The notes under the pieces were generated by a model, which worked only from the letters and a program-made list of their open reading frames with translations, was not told the DNA's origin and did no database searches. 64,000 nt of DNA from Amycolatopsis japonica. Its GTDB lineage: Bacteria; Actinomycetota; Actinomycetes; Mycobacteriales; Pseudonocardiaceae. Each line of letters begins with the position of its first letter. Position 1 is the first letter of the stretch. The translations under genes and the position numbers were made by a program. Below, piece after piece: positions 1 to 8,646 of the stretch. The stretch covers positions 3,100,001 through 3,164,000 of the forward strand of contig NZ_CP008953.1 of assembly GCF_000732925.1 (NCBI RefSeq). The letters run 5' to 3'.

Positions 1-542
1 TTGCGGACGACGACTTCCGTGGAGTAGCCCTGTTTCGTGAACACTCCGTCGAGATAGAACGTGCCGTAACCGTGCGCCTGGGTGAACAACTGCTCCATCA
101 GTTCGAGCCCGTCCTCCGGCCGGTCGGCGACGGTGAGGCAGAGCATGACGAACTGGTCGGTCAGGCGGCGGGTCTGCTCGTGCAGTGCGGCGTGTTCCGG
201 GCCCTGCAAGCCGTCCGAGTAGATGATGTTCATCCCGGCCCGGCGTTCGATCAGGTACTCCGTGTACGCACCGGCGGCCGCGGCGAGCGCGGCGACCGGT
301 TCGCTTTCGGCCTCGATGGCGTCGTGCACCCTGTCCGCCAGCTGGCAGGCGACCTTGGCGGCGATCGCGGCCAGGAGGCTTTCCTTGTCCGGGAAGTGCC
401 GATAGGGCGCGCCGGGGCTGACTTTCGCGCGCCTGGCGACCTCGGCGACCGAGAACGCGCCGAGCCCTTGTTCGGCGATCAGGTCGAGGGAGACCCGCAC
501 GAGTTCGGCGCGAAGGTCGCCGTGATGGTACTTGCCGCCCAT
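1..542 (-). CDS. TetR family regulator (3' end cut by window edge)
   Basis: Reading leftward from an ATG at 542, the frame stays open to base 1, about 180 residues. It begins MGGKYHHGDLR and continues with an N-terminal TetR helix-turn-helix (roughly residues 10-55; SVAEVARRAKVS then PYRHFPDKESLL), followed by a helical ligand/dimer domain with a WHG-like character. The C-terminus lies outside the window. It is divergent from the zinc alcohol dehydrogenase at 643, and two copies of a 16-bp palindrome sit between them, so it most likely represses both itself and the dehydrogenase. The inducer cannot be read from the sequence. Confidence 0.85.
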   Translation of the reverse strand, partial: MGGKYHHGDLRAELVRVSLDLIAEQGLGAFSVAEVARRAKVSPGAPYRHFPDKESLLAAIAAKVACQLADRVHDAIEAESEPVAALAAAAGAYTEYLIERRAGMNIIYSDGLQGPEHAALHEQTRRLTDQFVMLCLTVADRPEDGLELMEQLFTQAHGYGTFYLDGVFTKQGYSTEVVVR

Positions 543-575
543 GTCGTGGATCACACCGTCCCGGTCGCGGAATAT

Positions 576-614
576 GTAAGAGGCCTCTTACGCTAGTTGT
601 AAGTGACCTCTTAC
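576..614. promoter_or_regulatory. Twin TetR operators
   Basis: GTAAGAGGCCTCTTAC at 576-591 is a perfect 16-bp palindrome. GTAAGTGACCTCTTAC at 599-614 is the same site with one arm slightly changed. The centres are 23 bp apart, about two helical turns, in the divergent gap between the TetR gene and the alcohol dehydrogenase. Spacing and symmetry fit cooperative binding of two TetR dimers. Assignment to the adjacent regulator is inference. Confidence 0.8.
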
Positions 615-642
615 ATGGTCTCACTGTTTCTCGGAGGGTTTC

Positions 643-1692
643 ATGACGACGACCACGCACGCCATCGCCGCGCCGTCCCCGGGCGCCGCCCTGTCGCCGA
701 CGACGATCGAGCGTCGCGACCTGCGTCCGGACGACGTGCTGATCGACATCGCGTACGCGGGGATCTGCCACAGCGACATCCACCAGGTGAAGGAGGACTG
801 GGGCAGCGCGATCTTCCCGATGGTGCCCGGTCACGAGATCGCCGGCGTCGTCGCCGCGGTCGGCTCCGACGTGACGAAGTACCAGGTCGGCGACCGGGTC
901 GGGGTCGGCTGCATGGTCGATTCCTGTGGCGAGTGCGAGTACTGCCTCGCGGGCACCGAGCAGTTCTGCGTCAAGGGCAACATCCAAACGTACAACGGTG
1001 TCGGGTTCGACGGCGAGAACACCTACGGCGGCTACAGCCGCCAGATCGTCGTGAAGGACGGTTTCGTCTGCCGCATCCCGGAAGGCATCGGCCTCGACGT
1101 CGCCGCCCCGCTGCTGTGCGCGGGTATCACCACCTACTCCCCGCTGAACCGCTGGGGCGCCGGGCCGGGCAAGAAGGTCGCCGTCGTCGGCCTCGGCGGG
1201 CTCGGGCACATGGCGGTCAAGATCGCGGTCGCCATGGGCGCCGAGGTCACCGTGCTCAGCCAGAGCCTGAAGAAGCAGGAGGACGGGCTGAAGCTGGGTG
1301 CGAAGGACTACTTCGCGACCGGAGACGCGTCGACGTTCAAGGCGCTGCGCGGCCGCTTCGACCTGATCCTCAACACCGTTTCGGCGACACTGCCCGTCGA
1401 CTCCTACCTCGGCATGCTGCGCGTCGGCGGCGCGATGGTGAATGTCGGCGCGCCCGGCGAACCGCTGTCCTACAACGCCTTCTCGCTGCTGGGCGGGAAC
1501 AAGGTGCTCGCCGGCTCGATGATCGGCGGGATCGCCGAGACCCAGGAGATGCTCGACTTCTGCGCGGAGCACGGGATCGGCGCGGAGATCGAGACGATCT
1601 CGGCCGACCAGGTGAACGTGGCCTACGACCGGGTCGAGAACAGCGACGTCCGCTACCGGTTCGTCATCGACGCGGCGACCATCGGCGCCTGA
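643..1692 (+). CDS. Zinc-dependent alcohol dehydrogenase (YahK/AdhC type)
   Basis: A 349-residue medium-chain zinc alcohol/aldehyde reductase. Catalytic-zinc ligands are visible as Cys42 (GICHSD), His64-Glu65 (PGHE) and Cys159 (LLCAG). The structural-zinc lobe has Cys95, Cys98, Cys101 and Cys109. The nucleotide loop GLGGLGH is at 183-189. This arrangement is typical of the cinnamyl-alcohol-dehydrogenase/YahK subgroup, which usually reduces aldehydes with NADPH. The ATG at 643 follows a GGAGGG ribosome site at a good distance; an earlier in-frame start is not needed. It is probably controlled by the divergent TetR through the twin operators, which would fit an aldehyde-response gene. The true substrate is unknown. 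Confidence 0.9.
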   Translation: MTTTTHAIAAPSPGAALSPTTIERRDLRPDDVLIDIAYAGICHSDIHQVKEDWGSAIFPMVPGHEIAGVVAAVGSDVTKYQVGDRVGVGCMVDSCGECEYCLAGTEQFCVKGNIQTYNGVGFDGENTYGGYSRQIVVKDGFVCRIPEGIGLDVAAPLLCAGITTYSPLNRWGAGPGKKVAVVGLGGLGHMAVKIAVAMGAEVTVLSQSLKKQEDGLKLGAKDYFATGDASTFKALRGRFDLILNTVSATLPVDSYLGMLRVGGAMVNVGAPGEPLSYNAFSLLGGNKVLAGSMIGGIAETQEMLDFCAEHGIGAEIETISADQVNVAYDRVENSDVRYRFVIDAATIGA

Positions 1693-1705
1693 CTTCCCTT
1701 TCCGT

Positions 1706-1748
1706 GAAGGCCTCCTTGAGGGACCCAGAGTCCCTCAAGGAGGCCTTC
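1706..1748. terminator. Long hairpin repeat after adh
   Basis: A near-perfect hairpin: GAAGGCCTCCTTGAGGGAC, a 5-base loop CCAGA, then the complement. It starts 13 bp after the dehydrogenase stop and has no T-run. A 48-nt stretch here (1701-1748) is repeated identically about 49 kb away after the large surface-protein gene. It probably acts as a terminator or mRNA end, and it belongs to a dispersed intergenic hairpin family. Confidence 0.7.
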
Positions 1749-1785
1749 GTGCGGTGCCGAGACAACGCAGGCCTCAGTCGGTGCG

Positions 1786-1832
1786 CCCAATGTGGCATCG
1801 GAGACGCTCAGTGTCCCCAATGCCACATTGGG
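1786..1832. repeat. Inverted repeat CCCAATGTGGCAT
   Basis: Arms CCCAATGTGGCAT (1786-1798) and its exact complement (1820-1832) flank a 21-base spacer containing GCTCAGTGTCCCC. The same arrangement recurs at about 37,914-37,960 and, with base changes, at 37,284, 37,467 and 37,746. It is a dispersed intergenic repeat lying in the 288-bp gap between two convergent genes. No protein is supported in this gap. Confidence 0.7.
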
Positions 1833-1873
1833 GGCACGGACGAATCCGCCAAGGGATGTCTTCGCACCTTCCC

Positions 1874-1932
1874 AAGTACATGAAGGCCCCCATCCTTGTG
1901 CCTATGTACAGGAAGGGGGCCTTCATGTACTT
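1874..1932. terminator. Hairpin between convergent genes
   Basis: Arms GTACATGAAGGCCCCC (1876-1891) and the exact complement (1915-1930) are separated by 23 bases. Flanking AA/TT extends the stem to 1874-1932. It lies between the dehydrogenase and the convergent CPBP protease gene, so it can stop transcription from either side. The GAAGGC core resembles the other hairpins in this window. Confidence 0.6.
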
Positions 1933-1980
1933 CGGCTTCAGCTGCCCAATCCGAATCGCAACTCACGACCAACCGCCGGC

Positions 1981-2862
1981 TCACATCAACAGCAGCGGCA
2001 GCGTGTTCATCGCGGTGTGCGCGGCGATCGGAGCCCAGAGATTGCGGTATCGCGACCACAGGTAACCGGTGAACAGGCCGAAGAACCCTTGGAAGGCAAC
2101 GATCGCGCCCAGGGTGAGTGGCAATGACCCCTGTCCGTGCGTCGGCAGATGCAGCCACGCGAACAGGAGTGCCGACAGCAGGATTCCCGGCCACCGGCCG
2201 AAAAGTGCCTCCAGCCGGGTCTGCAGCATGCCGCGGAAGAACACCTCTTCGAGGACGTTCGCGGTGAAGAACGTCAGCGTCGCGCCGACCGCCAGGTACA
2301 CCGGGTCCGGGTAGTCCTCCGAAGTGGGCAGCGGCGGCGCGAGCGGGCCGAGGACGTAGAGCCAGCCGAACACGAGCACCGCCGGGATCGGCGCGAGCCA
2401 TTGCCAGGTCTCCCGGGGCCGCCACGTGAGCCGGAAGGAATCCCGCGCGGGCAGCGCCCGAAGCAGAATCAACGGCAGCGCCAGGAAAACCAGCGGCTTG
2501 GCGAGCGCCCAGATGTCGCGGACCAGTGCCTGCTGTCCCGCCGCCGACACCAGGTACAACGCCAACGGCCACAGGAACGCGATGAGCGCCAAGGCTGTCG
2601 CCTGTCTGCCCAGCCCGCGCCGGTCGGTCACCTCGGGGAGCAGTTTCGGCGCGTGGAGCGGGATCCCGTGGATCAGCAGGATCCCGGCGAGCGTGGGGAG
2701 CAGGGCGCCCGCGAGGGAAAGCTCCTTGGCCGAATCCGCGGACGGCTTGATCGCGTCGTGCCCGGTGGTCAGCAGCAGTACGGGCGCGGCCGCGAACACC
2801 GCGAGCCCGCCGAAGAGGATTCCCCAGGCGGCACCCGGGCGGGTGCCGGTTTTTTCTGTCAC
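1981..2862 (-). CDS. CPBP family intramembrane metalloprotease
   Basis: A 293-residue multi-pass membrane protein with about eight hydrophobic segments. The C-terminal CPBP/Abi (CAAX protease-like) domain shows the conserved motifs in order: LEEVFFRG (paired Glu and Arg), FAWLH and AHTAMN (His and Asn), all predicted to sit in the membrane. Family members cleave membrane peptides or process prenylated or signal-like substrates; the substrate here is unknown. The start is a GTG at 2862 with only a weak ribosome site. The gene lies 52 bp downstream of, and co-directional with, a TetR gene, so the two may be co-transcribed. Confidence 0.85.
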   Translation of the reverse strand: MTEKTGTRPGAAWGILFGGLAVFAAAPVLLLTTGHDAIKPSADSAKELSLAGALLPTLAGILLIHGIPLHAPKLLPEVTDRRGLGRQATALALIAFLWPLALYLVSAAGQQALVRDIWALAKPLVFLALPLILLRALPARDSFRLTWRPRETWQWLAPIPAVLVFGWLYVLGPLAPPLPTSEDYPDPVYLAVGATLTFFTANVLEEVFFRGMLQTRLEALFGRWPGILLSALLFAWLHLPTHGQGSLPLTLGAIVAFQGFFGLFTGYLWSRYRNLWAPIAAHTAMNTLPLLLM

Positions 2863-2914
2863 CGGGCCAGGATCTTCGAAGTGGCGCGAGTCCGCGTCAT
2901 CACTTCGGAGGACT

Positions 2915-3484
2915 TCAGCCGACCGCGATGACCTTTTCCAGGCTGCGCAGGCACAACGTGAGCGCCTCGTGCTTCGGTGTCTTCTCCCGCACCAGCTCCC
3001 ATGCCGTGTAGAGCAGGCTCCAGAGCAGTTGCAGCAACCATTCCTTCGTCATCGCCGGATCGATCGAGCCCTCGGCGTGCCCGCGTTCGACGAGCCGCAG
3101 CAGGCGACGGTCGTCGTCGCTCTCCTCCGCCCATTCGGGCCGCGTCACCAGATCCGGCATGGTGAACAGCAACTGGAAGACGTCGCCGTGTTCGAAGTAC
3201 TCCTGGCACAGCCGCGCCAGCGCGTCCGGCGCCGGACCGTCGTCGAGCCGGGCCCGTTCGGTGCTCTGGGAGATCTTGTCGAGGGCGTCGTGGCTGATCG
3301 CGTCGATGAGGTCCGATCGCTCCGCGAAGTACCGGTGCACCGTGGTGCGCCCGACGTTCGCCGCCGCCGCGATATCCGCGAGCGTCGCGCTCGGTTGCTT
3401 GGTCAACGTCTCGATGGCCGCGTCCAGGATCGCGCGCCGGGTCCTCGCCCGGACACCCGTCTCGGTGACCACACCCTCACTCAT
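2915..3484 (-). CDS. TetR family regulator
   Basis: A 189-residue regulator. The N-terminal helix-turn-helix spans about residues 14-60 (ATLADIAAAANVGRTTVHRYF), followed by a helical effector domain. The gene is divergent from the ABC exporter at 3558, and a GAACA...TGTTC inverted repeat sits in the 73-bp gap. It probably represses the exporter, like many TetR/exporter pairs. It may also drive the CPBP protease gene downstream. The ligand is unknown. Confidence 0.85.
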   Translation of the reverse strand: MSEGVVTETGVRARTRRAILDAAIETLTKQPSATLADIAAAANVGRTTVHRYFAERSDLIDAISHDALDKISQSTERARLDDGPAPDALARLCQEYFEHGDVFQLLFTMPDLVTRPEWAEESDDDRRLLRLVERGHAEGSIDPAMTKEWLLQLLWSLLYTAWELVREKTPKHEALTLCLRSLEKVIAVG

Positions 3485-3532
3485 GGCGGTACCGTACCTC
3501 GCTCCCGATATGGAACTCGGTTGACGATTTTA

Positions 3533-3546
3533 GAACAGGCGTGTTC
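3533..3546. promoter_or_regulatory. Putative TetR operator
   Basis: GAACAGGCGTGTTC is a 14-bp inverted repeat (GAACA, 4 bp, TGTTC) just upstream of the ABC exporter start. A further TGGAAC half-site lies at about 3511-3516. Its position between divergent regulator and target genes suggests an operator. Confidence 0.55.
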
Positions 3547-3557
3547 CATTAAGAACC

Positions 3558-5297
3558 ATGAAGACTCCACGATTGAAGGTGCTGTGGTCGTTCGCGCGAC
3601 CGCACAAGGGGGCACTCGCGATCGGCCTGGTCCTCGCCCTGCTCGGTTCGGCGACCGGCCTCGCCTCGCCCATGGTCACGAAGTGGGTGCTGGATTCGCT
3701 CGGCTCGTCGGCGTCGCTGGCCGGGCCGGTGCTGGCGTTGCTCGGCCTGATGCTGGTAGGGGCGGTGATCTGGCTGGCGGAGTGGATCCTGCTCGGCACG
3801 ATCGGCGAGCGGGTGGTGCTGAAGGTGCGGGAATCGATGGTGCGGCGGTTCTTCCGCGCGACGATCCCGGCGATCACGAAACGGCCGACAGGGGAGCTGG
3901 TCACCCGCGTCACCTCGGACACGGTGCTGTTGCGCGAGGCGGCGTCGTCCAGCGTGATCGGCTTGATCAACGGCGTGGTGATGCTCGCCGGCACCCTGGT
4001 GCTGATGAGCGTGCTCGACCCGGTGCTGCTGGCGACGACCGTGGCCGCCGTGCTCGTGGTCGTCGCGTTGTTCGCCTGGCTCATGCCCGCGATCGCGAAG
4101 GAACAGGAGAAGGCGCAAGATCGTTTGGGCCGTCTCGGCGGCGTCCTCGAGGGCGCGCTGCGGGCGATCCGCACGGTGAAGGCGAGCCGTGCCGAAACCC
4201 GGCAGGCCGACCGGATCCTGGTCGACGCGGAAGCCGCCACGGCGCACGGCGTCCGCGCGGTGCGGCGGGAAGCCGTCGCCTGGGTGGTGGCCTGGACGGG
4301 GATCCAGGGCGCGATCCTGGTGATCCTCGGTCTCGGCGCCTGGCGGGTCGAAGCGGGTTTGCTCGAAGTGTCGAGCCTCATCGCGTTCCTGCTGTACGCG
4401 TTCGCGTTGATGGAGCCGATCACCGAACTGAGCCAGAACATGACCGCGCTGCAGGCGGGGATCGCCGCGGCCGGGCGGATCCGGGAGATGGACACACTGG
4501 AGGTGGAAGAGGACCGGGCGCCCGCCAAGGCGGAGTCCGAGGGGGACCACGACGGCCCGGTGCTGGAACTGCGCGGCGTGACCGCGGGCTACGGCGGAGA
4601 CCCGGCGTTGCGCGACGTTTCGCTGGCGATCCCGCGTCGCGGGCACACCGCGATCGTCGGGCCGTCCGGCGCGGGCAAGACCACGATGCTGTCGCTGATC
4701 ATGCGGTTCGTGCGGCCGCAATCGGGTTCACTGCTGCTGGACGGCCGCGAGTACGCGGACCTGCCGTACGCGGACGTGCGATCCCGGCTGGCCTACGTCG
4801 AGCAGGAGACGCCGATCGTGCCGGGGACGATTCGGGAGAACCTGCTCTTCACGCATCCGGACGCGACCGAGGACGAGGTGCGGCGGGCTCTCGAAGAGGT
4901 CCGGTTGAGCGACAAGATCGCCGCACTCGACGACGGTCTGGACACGCCGCTTTCGTCGACGTCGGTGTCCGGCGGGGAACGTCAGCGGATCGCGCTGGCC
5001 AGGGCGATCCTGCGCACGCCGGACGTGGTGCTGCTGGACGAGGCGACCGCGCAGGTCGACGGCCGGACCGAAAGCGCGATCCACGACTGCATCCGGCGGC
5101 TGGCCAGCGAGGGTGCCGTCGTCACCGTGGCGCACCGGCTGTCCACCGTGATCGACGCGGACACCATCGTGGTGATGGAGGCAGGCCGTGTCCGGGCGAG
5201 CGGCAGCCACGAGCACCTGCTCGCCACCGACACGCTGTACCGGGAATTGGTGGAGGCGTTGAGGATCGCGGGGGAGGCCGCTCCGGTACCCGGCTGA
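3558..5297 (+). CDS. ABC exporter half-transporter (TMD-NBD fusion)
   Basis: A 579-residue MsbA/LmrA-type exporter. The N-terminal membrane domain (residues 1-310, six predicted helices) is fused to an ATPase domain. The ATPase motifs are complete: Walker A GPSGAGKTT near 368, signature VSGGERQ near 470, Walker B VVLLDEA near 490 and the H-loop AHRLST near 524. As a single half-transporter it presumably works as a homodimer exporting lipids, peptides or drugs. The divergent TetR suggests induction by a toxic ligand. No strong ribosome site is visible before the ATG. It ends 2 bp from the convergent sigma factor gene. Confidence 0.9.
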   Translation: MKTPRLKVLWSFARPHKGALAIGLVLALLGSATGLASPMVTKWVLDSLGSSASLAGPVLALLGLMLVGAVIWLAEWILLGTIGERVVLKVRESMVRRFFRATIPAITKRPTGELVTRVTSDTVLLREAASSSVIGLINGVVMLAGTLVLMSVLDPVLLATTVAAVLVVVALFAWLMPAIAKEQEKAQDRLGRLGGVLEGALRAIRTVKASRAETRQADRILVDAEAATAHGVRAVRREAVAWVVAWTGIQGAILVILGLGAWRVEAGLLEVSSLIAFLLYAFALMEPITELSQNMTALQAGIAAAGRIREMDTLEVEEDRAPAKAESEGDHDGPVLELRGVTAGYGGDPALRDVSLAIPRRGHTAIVGPSGAGKTTMLSLIMRFVRPQSGSLLLDGREYADLPYADVRSRLAYVEQETPIVPGTIRENLLFTHPDATEDEVRRALEEVRLSDKIAALDDGLDTPLSSTSVSGGERQRIALARAILRTPDVVLLDEATAQVDGRTESAIHDCIRRLASEGAVVTVAHRLSTVIDADTIVVMEAGRVRASGSHEHLLATDTLYRELVEALRIAGEAAPVPG

Positions 5298-5299
5298 TC

Positions 5300-6058
5300 T
5301 CAGGCGGGGACGGCGCGGACGCCCGGCGGCATCTCGCGGTTGACCTCGTCGAGCCGGGTGGCGACGGTCCGGCAGGGTTCACAGCCCGCCAGATGCGCGG
5401 CGATCAGATCCGCGCGGCGGCCCGGCACACCGCCGCGCAGCCACGCGCCCATCCGGCGCCGCGCTTCCTGACAACACGGCGTTCCCGTTTCGGGGACCTG
5501 CGCCTGGAGGAAGGCCTGGCGCAGCCCTTCGCGGGCCCGCAAGGCGAGGACGGAGGCGCCGTTGGGCGACACGCCCAGCAGCGGCGCCACCACCTTCGGG
5601 GAATCGCCCTCGGCTTCGGTCCGCCACAGCACGGTCCGCCAGCGGCCGGGCAGCGCGCAGTACGCCGTCCACGCCAGCCGGGCGTTCGAGCGGAGGATGA
5701 CGAGTTCCTCCGCGCCCACGACTCCGGCGGCCTCCTCGACCGCCGGAGTCGTGCCGTACAGCTCGACCCGTTTGTGGTGACGGCTCCACTTGGCGGCGAG
5801 ATTCCGGATGGTGACCGCGAGGTAGGGGCGGAGGTTTTCGCGCGGCCCGCCGCCGTCGCGGATGACGCTCAGGACCCGTACGAAGGCTTCGGCCACGAGG
5901 TCGTCCCGCTCGGCGGGGTCGGCGACCCAGCCGGCGGCGATGCGGCGGAGCGGCTCGGCGTGGCGCCGGAAAAGTGTCTCGCCGGCGGCGATGTCACCGG
6001 CGCGGAAGGCGTCGAGCAGCGTGGCGTCCGCTGTGGTGTCTTCGACGTCATTCCTCAT
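5300..6058 (-). CDS. ECF-like sigma factor with C-terminal zinc finger
   Basis: The 252-residue protein starts at ATG 6058; the longer open frame upstream is antisense to the next TetR gene and is rejected. Sigma region 2 spans about residues 20-95 and includes a DLVAEAFVRVL segment. Region 4 spans about 130-185 (LPGRWRTVLW, then a helix-turn-helix around SPKVVAPLLGVS). The last 60 residues carry a zinc-finger-like cluster, Cys195-Cys196 and His222-x3-Cys226-x2-Cys229, resembling the ZAS domain of anti-sigma factors. No separate anti-sigma gene is adjacent, so self-regulation by the tail is plausible. It is divergent from a TetR gene. Confidence 0.85.
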   Translation of the reverse strand: MRNDVEDTTADATLLDAFRAGDIAAGETLFRRHAEPLRRIAAGWVADPAERDDLVAEAFVRVLSVIRDGGGPRENLRPYLAVTIRNLAAKWSRHHKRVELYGTTPAVEEAAGVVGAEELVILRSNARLAWTAYCALPGRWRTVLWRTEAEGDSPKVVAPLLGVSPNGASVLALRAREGLRQAFLQAQVPETGTPCCQEARRRMGAWLRGGVPGRRADLIAAHLAGCEPCRTVATRLDEVNREMPPGVRAVPA

Positions 6059-6072
6059 CGCGGTCTCCCGAA

Positions 6073-6100
6073 GTAACGGGTACGGCAGTGTACCGGTAAC
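6073..6100. promoter_or_regulatory. Inverted repeat between sigma factor and tetR
   Basis: GTAACGGGTAC (6073-6083) and GTACCGGTAAC (6090-6100) form an 11-bp imperfect inverted repeat (9 of 11 pairs) with a 6-bp spacer, in the 66-bp divergent promoter. It is the best operator candidate for the TetR protein at 6125, controlling both genes. Confidence 0.6.
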
Positions 6101-6124
6101 CCGGCCACCGATAAACTCCGGGGG

Positions 6125-6808
6125 ATGACGCCTGAAGCCGACGCGCCGCGGCCGGACGGCCGGGCGGCGCGCTGGGCGGGACAGCGGGAGCGCCGCCGAC
6201 GGGAATTCGTCGACGCGGCGCTGCGCGCGATCGCCGAGCACGGTCCGGAGGTCTCCACCGAACAGATCGCCGACGAGGCGGGGGTGGCCAGAACCCGGGT
6301 GTACAAGCATTTCGACGACGCCGCCGACCTGCAGCGTGCGATCGCCGACCGCGCCGTCCGCCTCATCACCGCCGAACTGGCCCCGCTGTGGGACCCGAGC
6401 GGGACGCCCATGCAGCTGATCACCATCGCGGTGGGCGCGCATACCGGCTGGCTCGCCGAACACGGGAACCTCTACCGCTATCTCGCCAGGCACTCCCAAG
6501 CCGGGCGGCGCGGCGGCGACGCCATCACCGACGTCAGAACGGCGATCGCCCGGCAGCTCTCCATCCTGTTCGAGCACTACCTCGACACCTTCGATCTCGA
6601 CGGCCGGATCGCCGAACCGCTCGCCTTCGGGCTGGTCGGCCTCGTCGACACGAGTGCCGCGCGCTGGCTGGAGAATCCGGGCGGCCTCGAACTCCCGGAG
6701 CTCGCGAGCCAGCTGGTGCGATGGATCTGGCGGGTCATCGACGACACGCTCCGGGAACGCGGGGTCGAACTCGACCCGCATTCGCCGCTGCTCGTGCCGG
6801 GCGGCTGA
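6125..6808 (+). CDS. TetR family regulator
   Basis: A 227-residue regulator with a basic N-terminal extension (RERRRREF) before the helix-turn-helix (VSTEQIADEAGVARTRVYKHF, about residues 42-62). The C-terminal domain is all helical. It is divergent from the sigma factor gene with a palindrome between, and a GNAT gene follows 55 bp downstream on the same strand. The N-terminal RQ-rich layout resembles TetR proteins tied to lipid metabolism, but that is only a weak impression. Confidence 0.85.
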   Translation: MTPEADAPRPDGRAARWAGQRERRRREFVDAALRAIAEHGPEVSTEQIADEAGVARTRVYKHFDDAADLQRAIADRAVRLITAELAPLWDPSGTPMQLITIAVGAHTGWLAEHGNLYRYLARHSQAGRRGGDAITDVRTAIARQLSILFEHYLDTFDLDGRIAEPLAFGLVGLVDTSAARWLENPGGLELPELASQLVRWIWRVIDDTLRERGVELDPHSPLLVPGG

Positions 6809-6863
6809 GCGCTCAGGATGTGGGAGCGGGAATGAAAGCCGGTCCGCCGGTGTCGGAGCGGTC

Positions 6864-7544
6864 ATGGTCACCCCTTTCGACGACCCGGCCTGGGCTTCGC
6901 TGACCGGCCCGCACGCCCATTTCGCTGAGCGCTCCGGCCAGGTCCTGCGCTACCAGGTCGACGTCGCGCCGTTCTTCGCCCTTCCCCCTGAGCCGGACGA
7001 CGGCGTGTGGGCCGACGTCGCCACGCTGGCGGGCCCCGGTCAGACGGTCACCGTCCACAACGCGCTGCCCGTCCCGGCCGACTGGGAAGTCCTCGGCAGG
7101 ATCGCCGGAGTCCGGCTGGTCGACGTCGCGCTCGAAGCCGCCGAAGATCCCGAAGCGGTCGTGCTGGGGCCCGACGACGTCCCGGAGATGCTCGACCTCG
7201 TCGAACGGACCAAGCCGGGTCCGTTCCGGAAGCGGACCATCGAATTGGGGACATACCTGGGAATCCGGCGCGACGGCGAGCTGATCGCGATGGCCGGGGA
7301 GCGGATGCACCCGCCCGGCTGGACCGAGATCAGCGCCGTCTGCACCGACCCGGCGTATCGCGGCCAAGGACTGGCGACCCGGCTCATCCGCGCGGTGGCG
7401 GCGGGGATCCGGGCCCGCGGCGAACACCCGATGATGCACGCGGCGGCGACGAACACGCCGGCCATCAGGCTCTACGAATCGATCGGTTTCGAGGTGGTGC
7501 CGCGGCCGGACTTCGTGTCGGTCCGCGTCCCGGGCTCCTTGTGA
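6864..7544 (+). CDS. GNAT family N-acetyltransferase
   Basis: A 226-residue protein. I chose ATG 6864 because a GGAG site precedes it and the family's usual start fits; upstream in-frame ATGs lie inside tetR. The GNAT fold occupies the C-terminal half: [17 protein letters not shown] is the acetyl-CoA-binding motif A (R/QxxGxG/A type), and [14 protein letters not shown] is motif B. The overall layout is that of FR47-like acetyltransferases, whose acceptors are usually small amines or amino acids. The acceptor here cannot be inferred. It may be co-transcribed with the TetR gene upstream. Confidence 0.85.
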   Translation: MVTPFDDPAWASLTGPHAHFAERSGQVLRYQVDVAPFFALPPEPDDGVWADVATLAGPGQTVTVHNALPVPADWEVLGRIAGVRLVDVALEAAEDPEAVVLGPDDVPEMLDLVERTKPGPFRKRTIELGTYLGIRRDGELIAMAGERMHPPGWTEISAVCTDPAYRGQGLATRLIRAVAAGIRARGEHPMMHAAATNTPAIRLYESIGFEVVPRPDFVSVRVPGSL

Positions 7545-7614
7545 AGACACGCTAACGAGGGATTTCAGAAACTCGCGATGGACTGAACAGCACGGGCGGG
7601 CCAGACTTCGCGCC

Positions 7615-8646
7615 ATGAAGGCATTGGTCAAAGCCGACCGAGCACCCGGGCTGGAACTCACCGACGTTCCGGACCCCGCGGTCGGCCCCGGCGACGTCGC
7701 CGTCCGCGTGCTGCGCGCCGGGATCTGCGGTACCGATCTGCACATCGACTCCTGGGACGACTGGGCGGCGCGCACCATCGCCGCGCCGCTGGTCATCGGG
7801 CACGAGTTCGTCGGCGAGGTGGTCGAGATCGGCCGGTCGGTGACCACGGTCAAGGTGGGCGACCTGGTCAGCGGCGAGGGACATCTCGTCTGCGGAAGCT
7901 GCCGCAACTGCAAGGCCGGGCGGCGTCACCTGTGCGCCAGGACCAAGGGGCTCGGCGTGCACACCGATGGCGCCTTCGCGCAGTACGCCGTGCTGCCCGA
8001 GATGAACGCCTGGGTGCACCGCACCAAGGTCGACCTCGACATCGCCGCGATCTTCGACCCGCTCGGCAACGCCGTGCACACCGCGCTGTCCTTCCCCGTC
8101 ATCGGCGAGGACGTGCTGGTCACCGGCGCCGGCCCGATCGGCATCATGGCCGCCGCCATCGCGCGCCACGCGGGCGCGCGCAACGTCGTCGTCACCGACG
8201 TCAGCGAGCACCGCCTCGAACTGGCCCGCAAGGTCGGCGTCGACCTCGCGCTGGACGTCTCTTCCGCGACCATCGCCGACGCGCAGCAGAAGCTCGGCAT
8301 GGCCGAGGGCTTCGACGTCGGCATGGAGATGAGCGGACGGCCCGAGGCGCTGCGCGACATGATCGCGAACATGTCGCACGGCGGGCGCGTCGCGCTGCTC
8401 GGCCTTCCCGCTTCCGACGTGTCGGTCGACATCGCGTCCGTGGTGCTGAAGATGATCCAGCTCAAGGGGATCTACGGACGCGAGATGTTCGAGACGTGGT
8501 ACTCGATGTCCGTCCTGCTGCAGGCCGGGCTGGACATCTCGCCGGTGATCACCCACCGGTTCGGCTACACCGAATACGAGAAGGCGTTCGCGACGGCCAG
8601 GGAAGGCCGCTGCGGCAAGGTCATTCTGGACTGGACGGAGAACTGA
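7615..8646 (+). CDS. tdh: L-threonine 3-dehydrogenase
   Basis: A 343-residue zinc-dependent medium-chain dehydrogenase that oxidises L-threonine to 2-amino-3-ketobutyrate with NAD. Catalytic-zinc ligands are Cys38 (GICGTD) and His63-Glu64 (GHEF). The structural-zinc lobe has CGSCRNC. The NAD fold contains GAGPIGIM. The C-terminal ITHRF and GKVILDW segments match the Tdh pattern. The next gene encodes the partner enzyme Kbl and starts within the tdh stop codon (TGATG), which makes the assignment much stronger than homology to dehydrogenases alone. The pair converts threonine to glycine and acetyl-CoA in the cytoplasm. Confidence 0.93.
   Translation: MKALVKADRAPGLELTDVPDPAVGPGDVAVRVLRAGICGTDLHIDSWDDWAARTIAAPLVIGHEFVGEVVEIGRSVTTVKVGDLVSGEGHLVCGSCRNCKAGRRHLCARTKGLGVHTDGAFAQYAVLPEMNAWVHRTKVDLDIAAIFDPLGNAVHTALSFPVIGEDVLVTGAGPIGIMAAAIARHAGARNVVVTDVSEHRLELARKVGVDLALDVSSATIADAQQKLGMAEGFDVGMEMSGRPEALRDMIANMSHGGRVALLGLPASDVSVDIASVVLKMIQLKGIYGREMFETWYSMSVLLQAGLDISPVITHRFGYTEYEKAFATAREGRCGKVILDWTEN

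Noticed and set aside
2426-6076. Plus-strand frame of 1,216 residues across several genes
   Set aside because: It runs antisense or out of frame through CPBP, TetR, the ABC exporter and the sigma factor and has no family signal.
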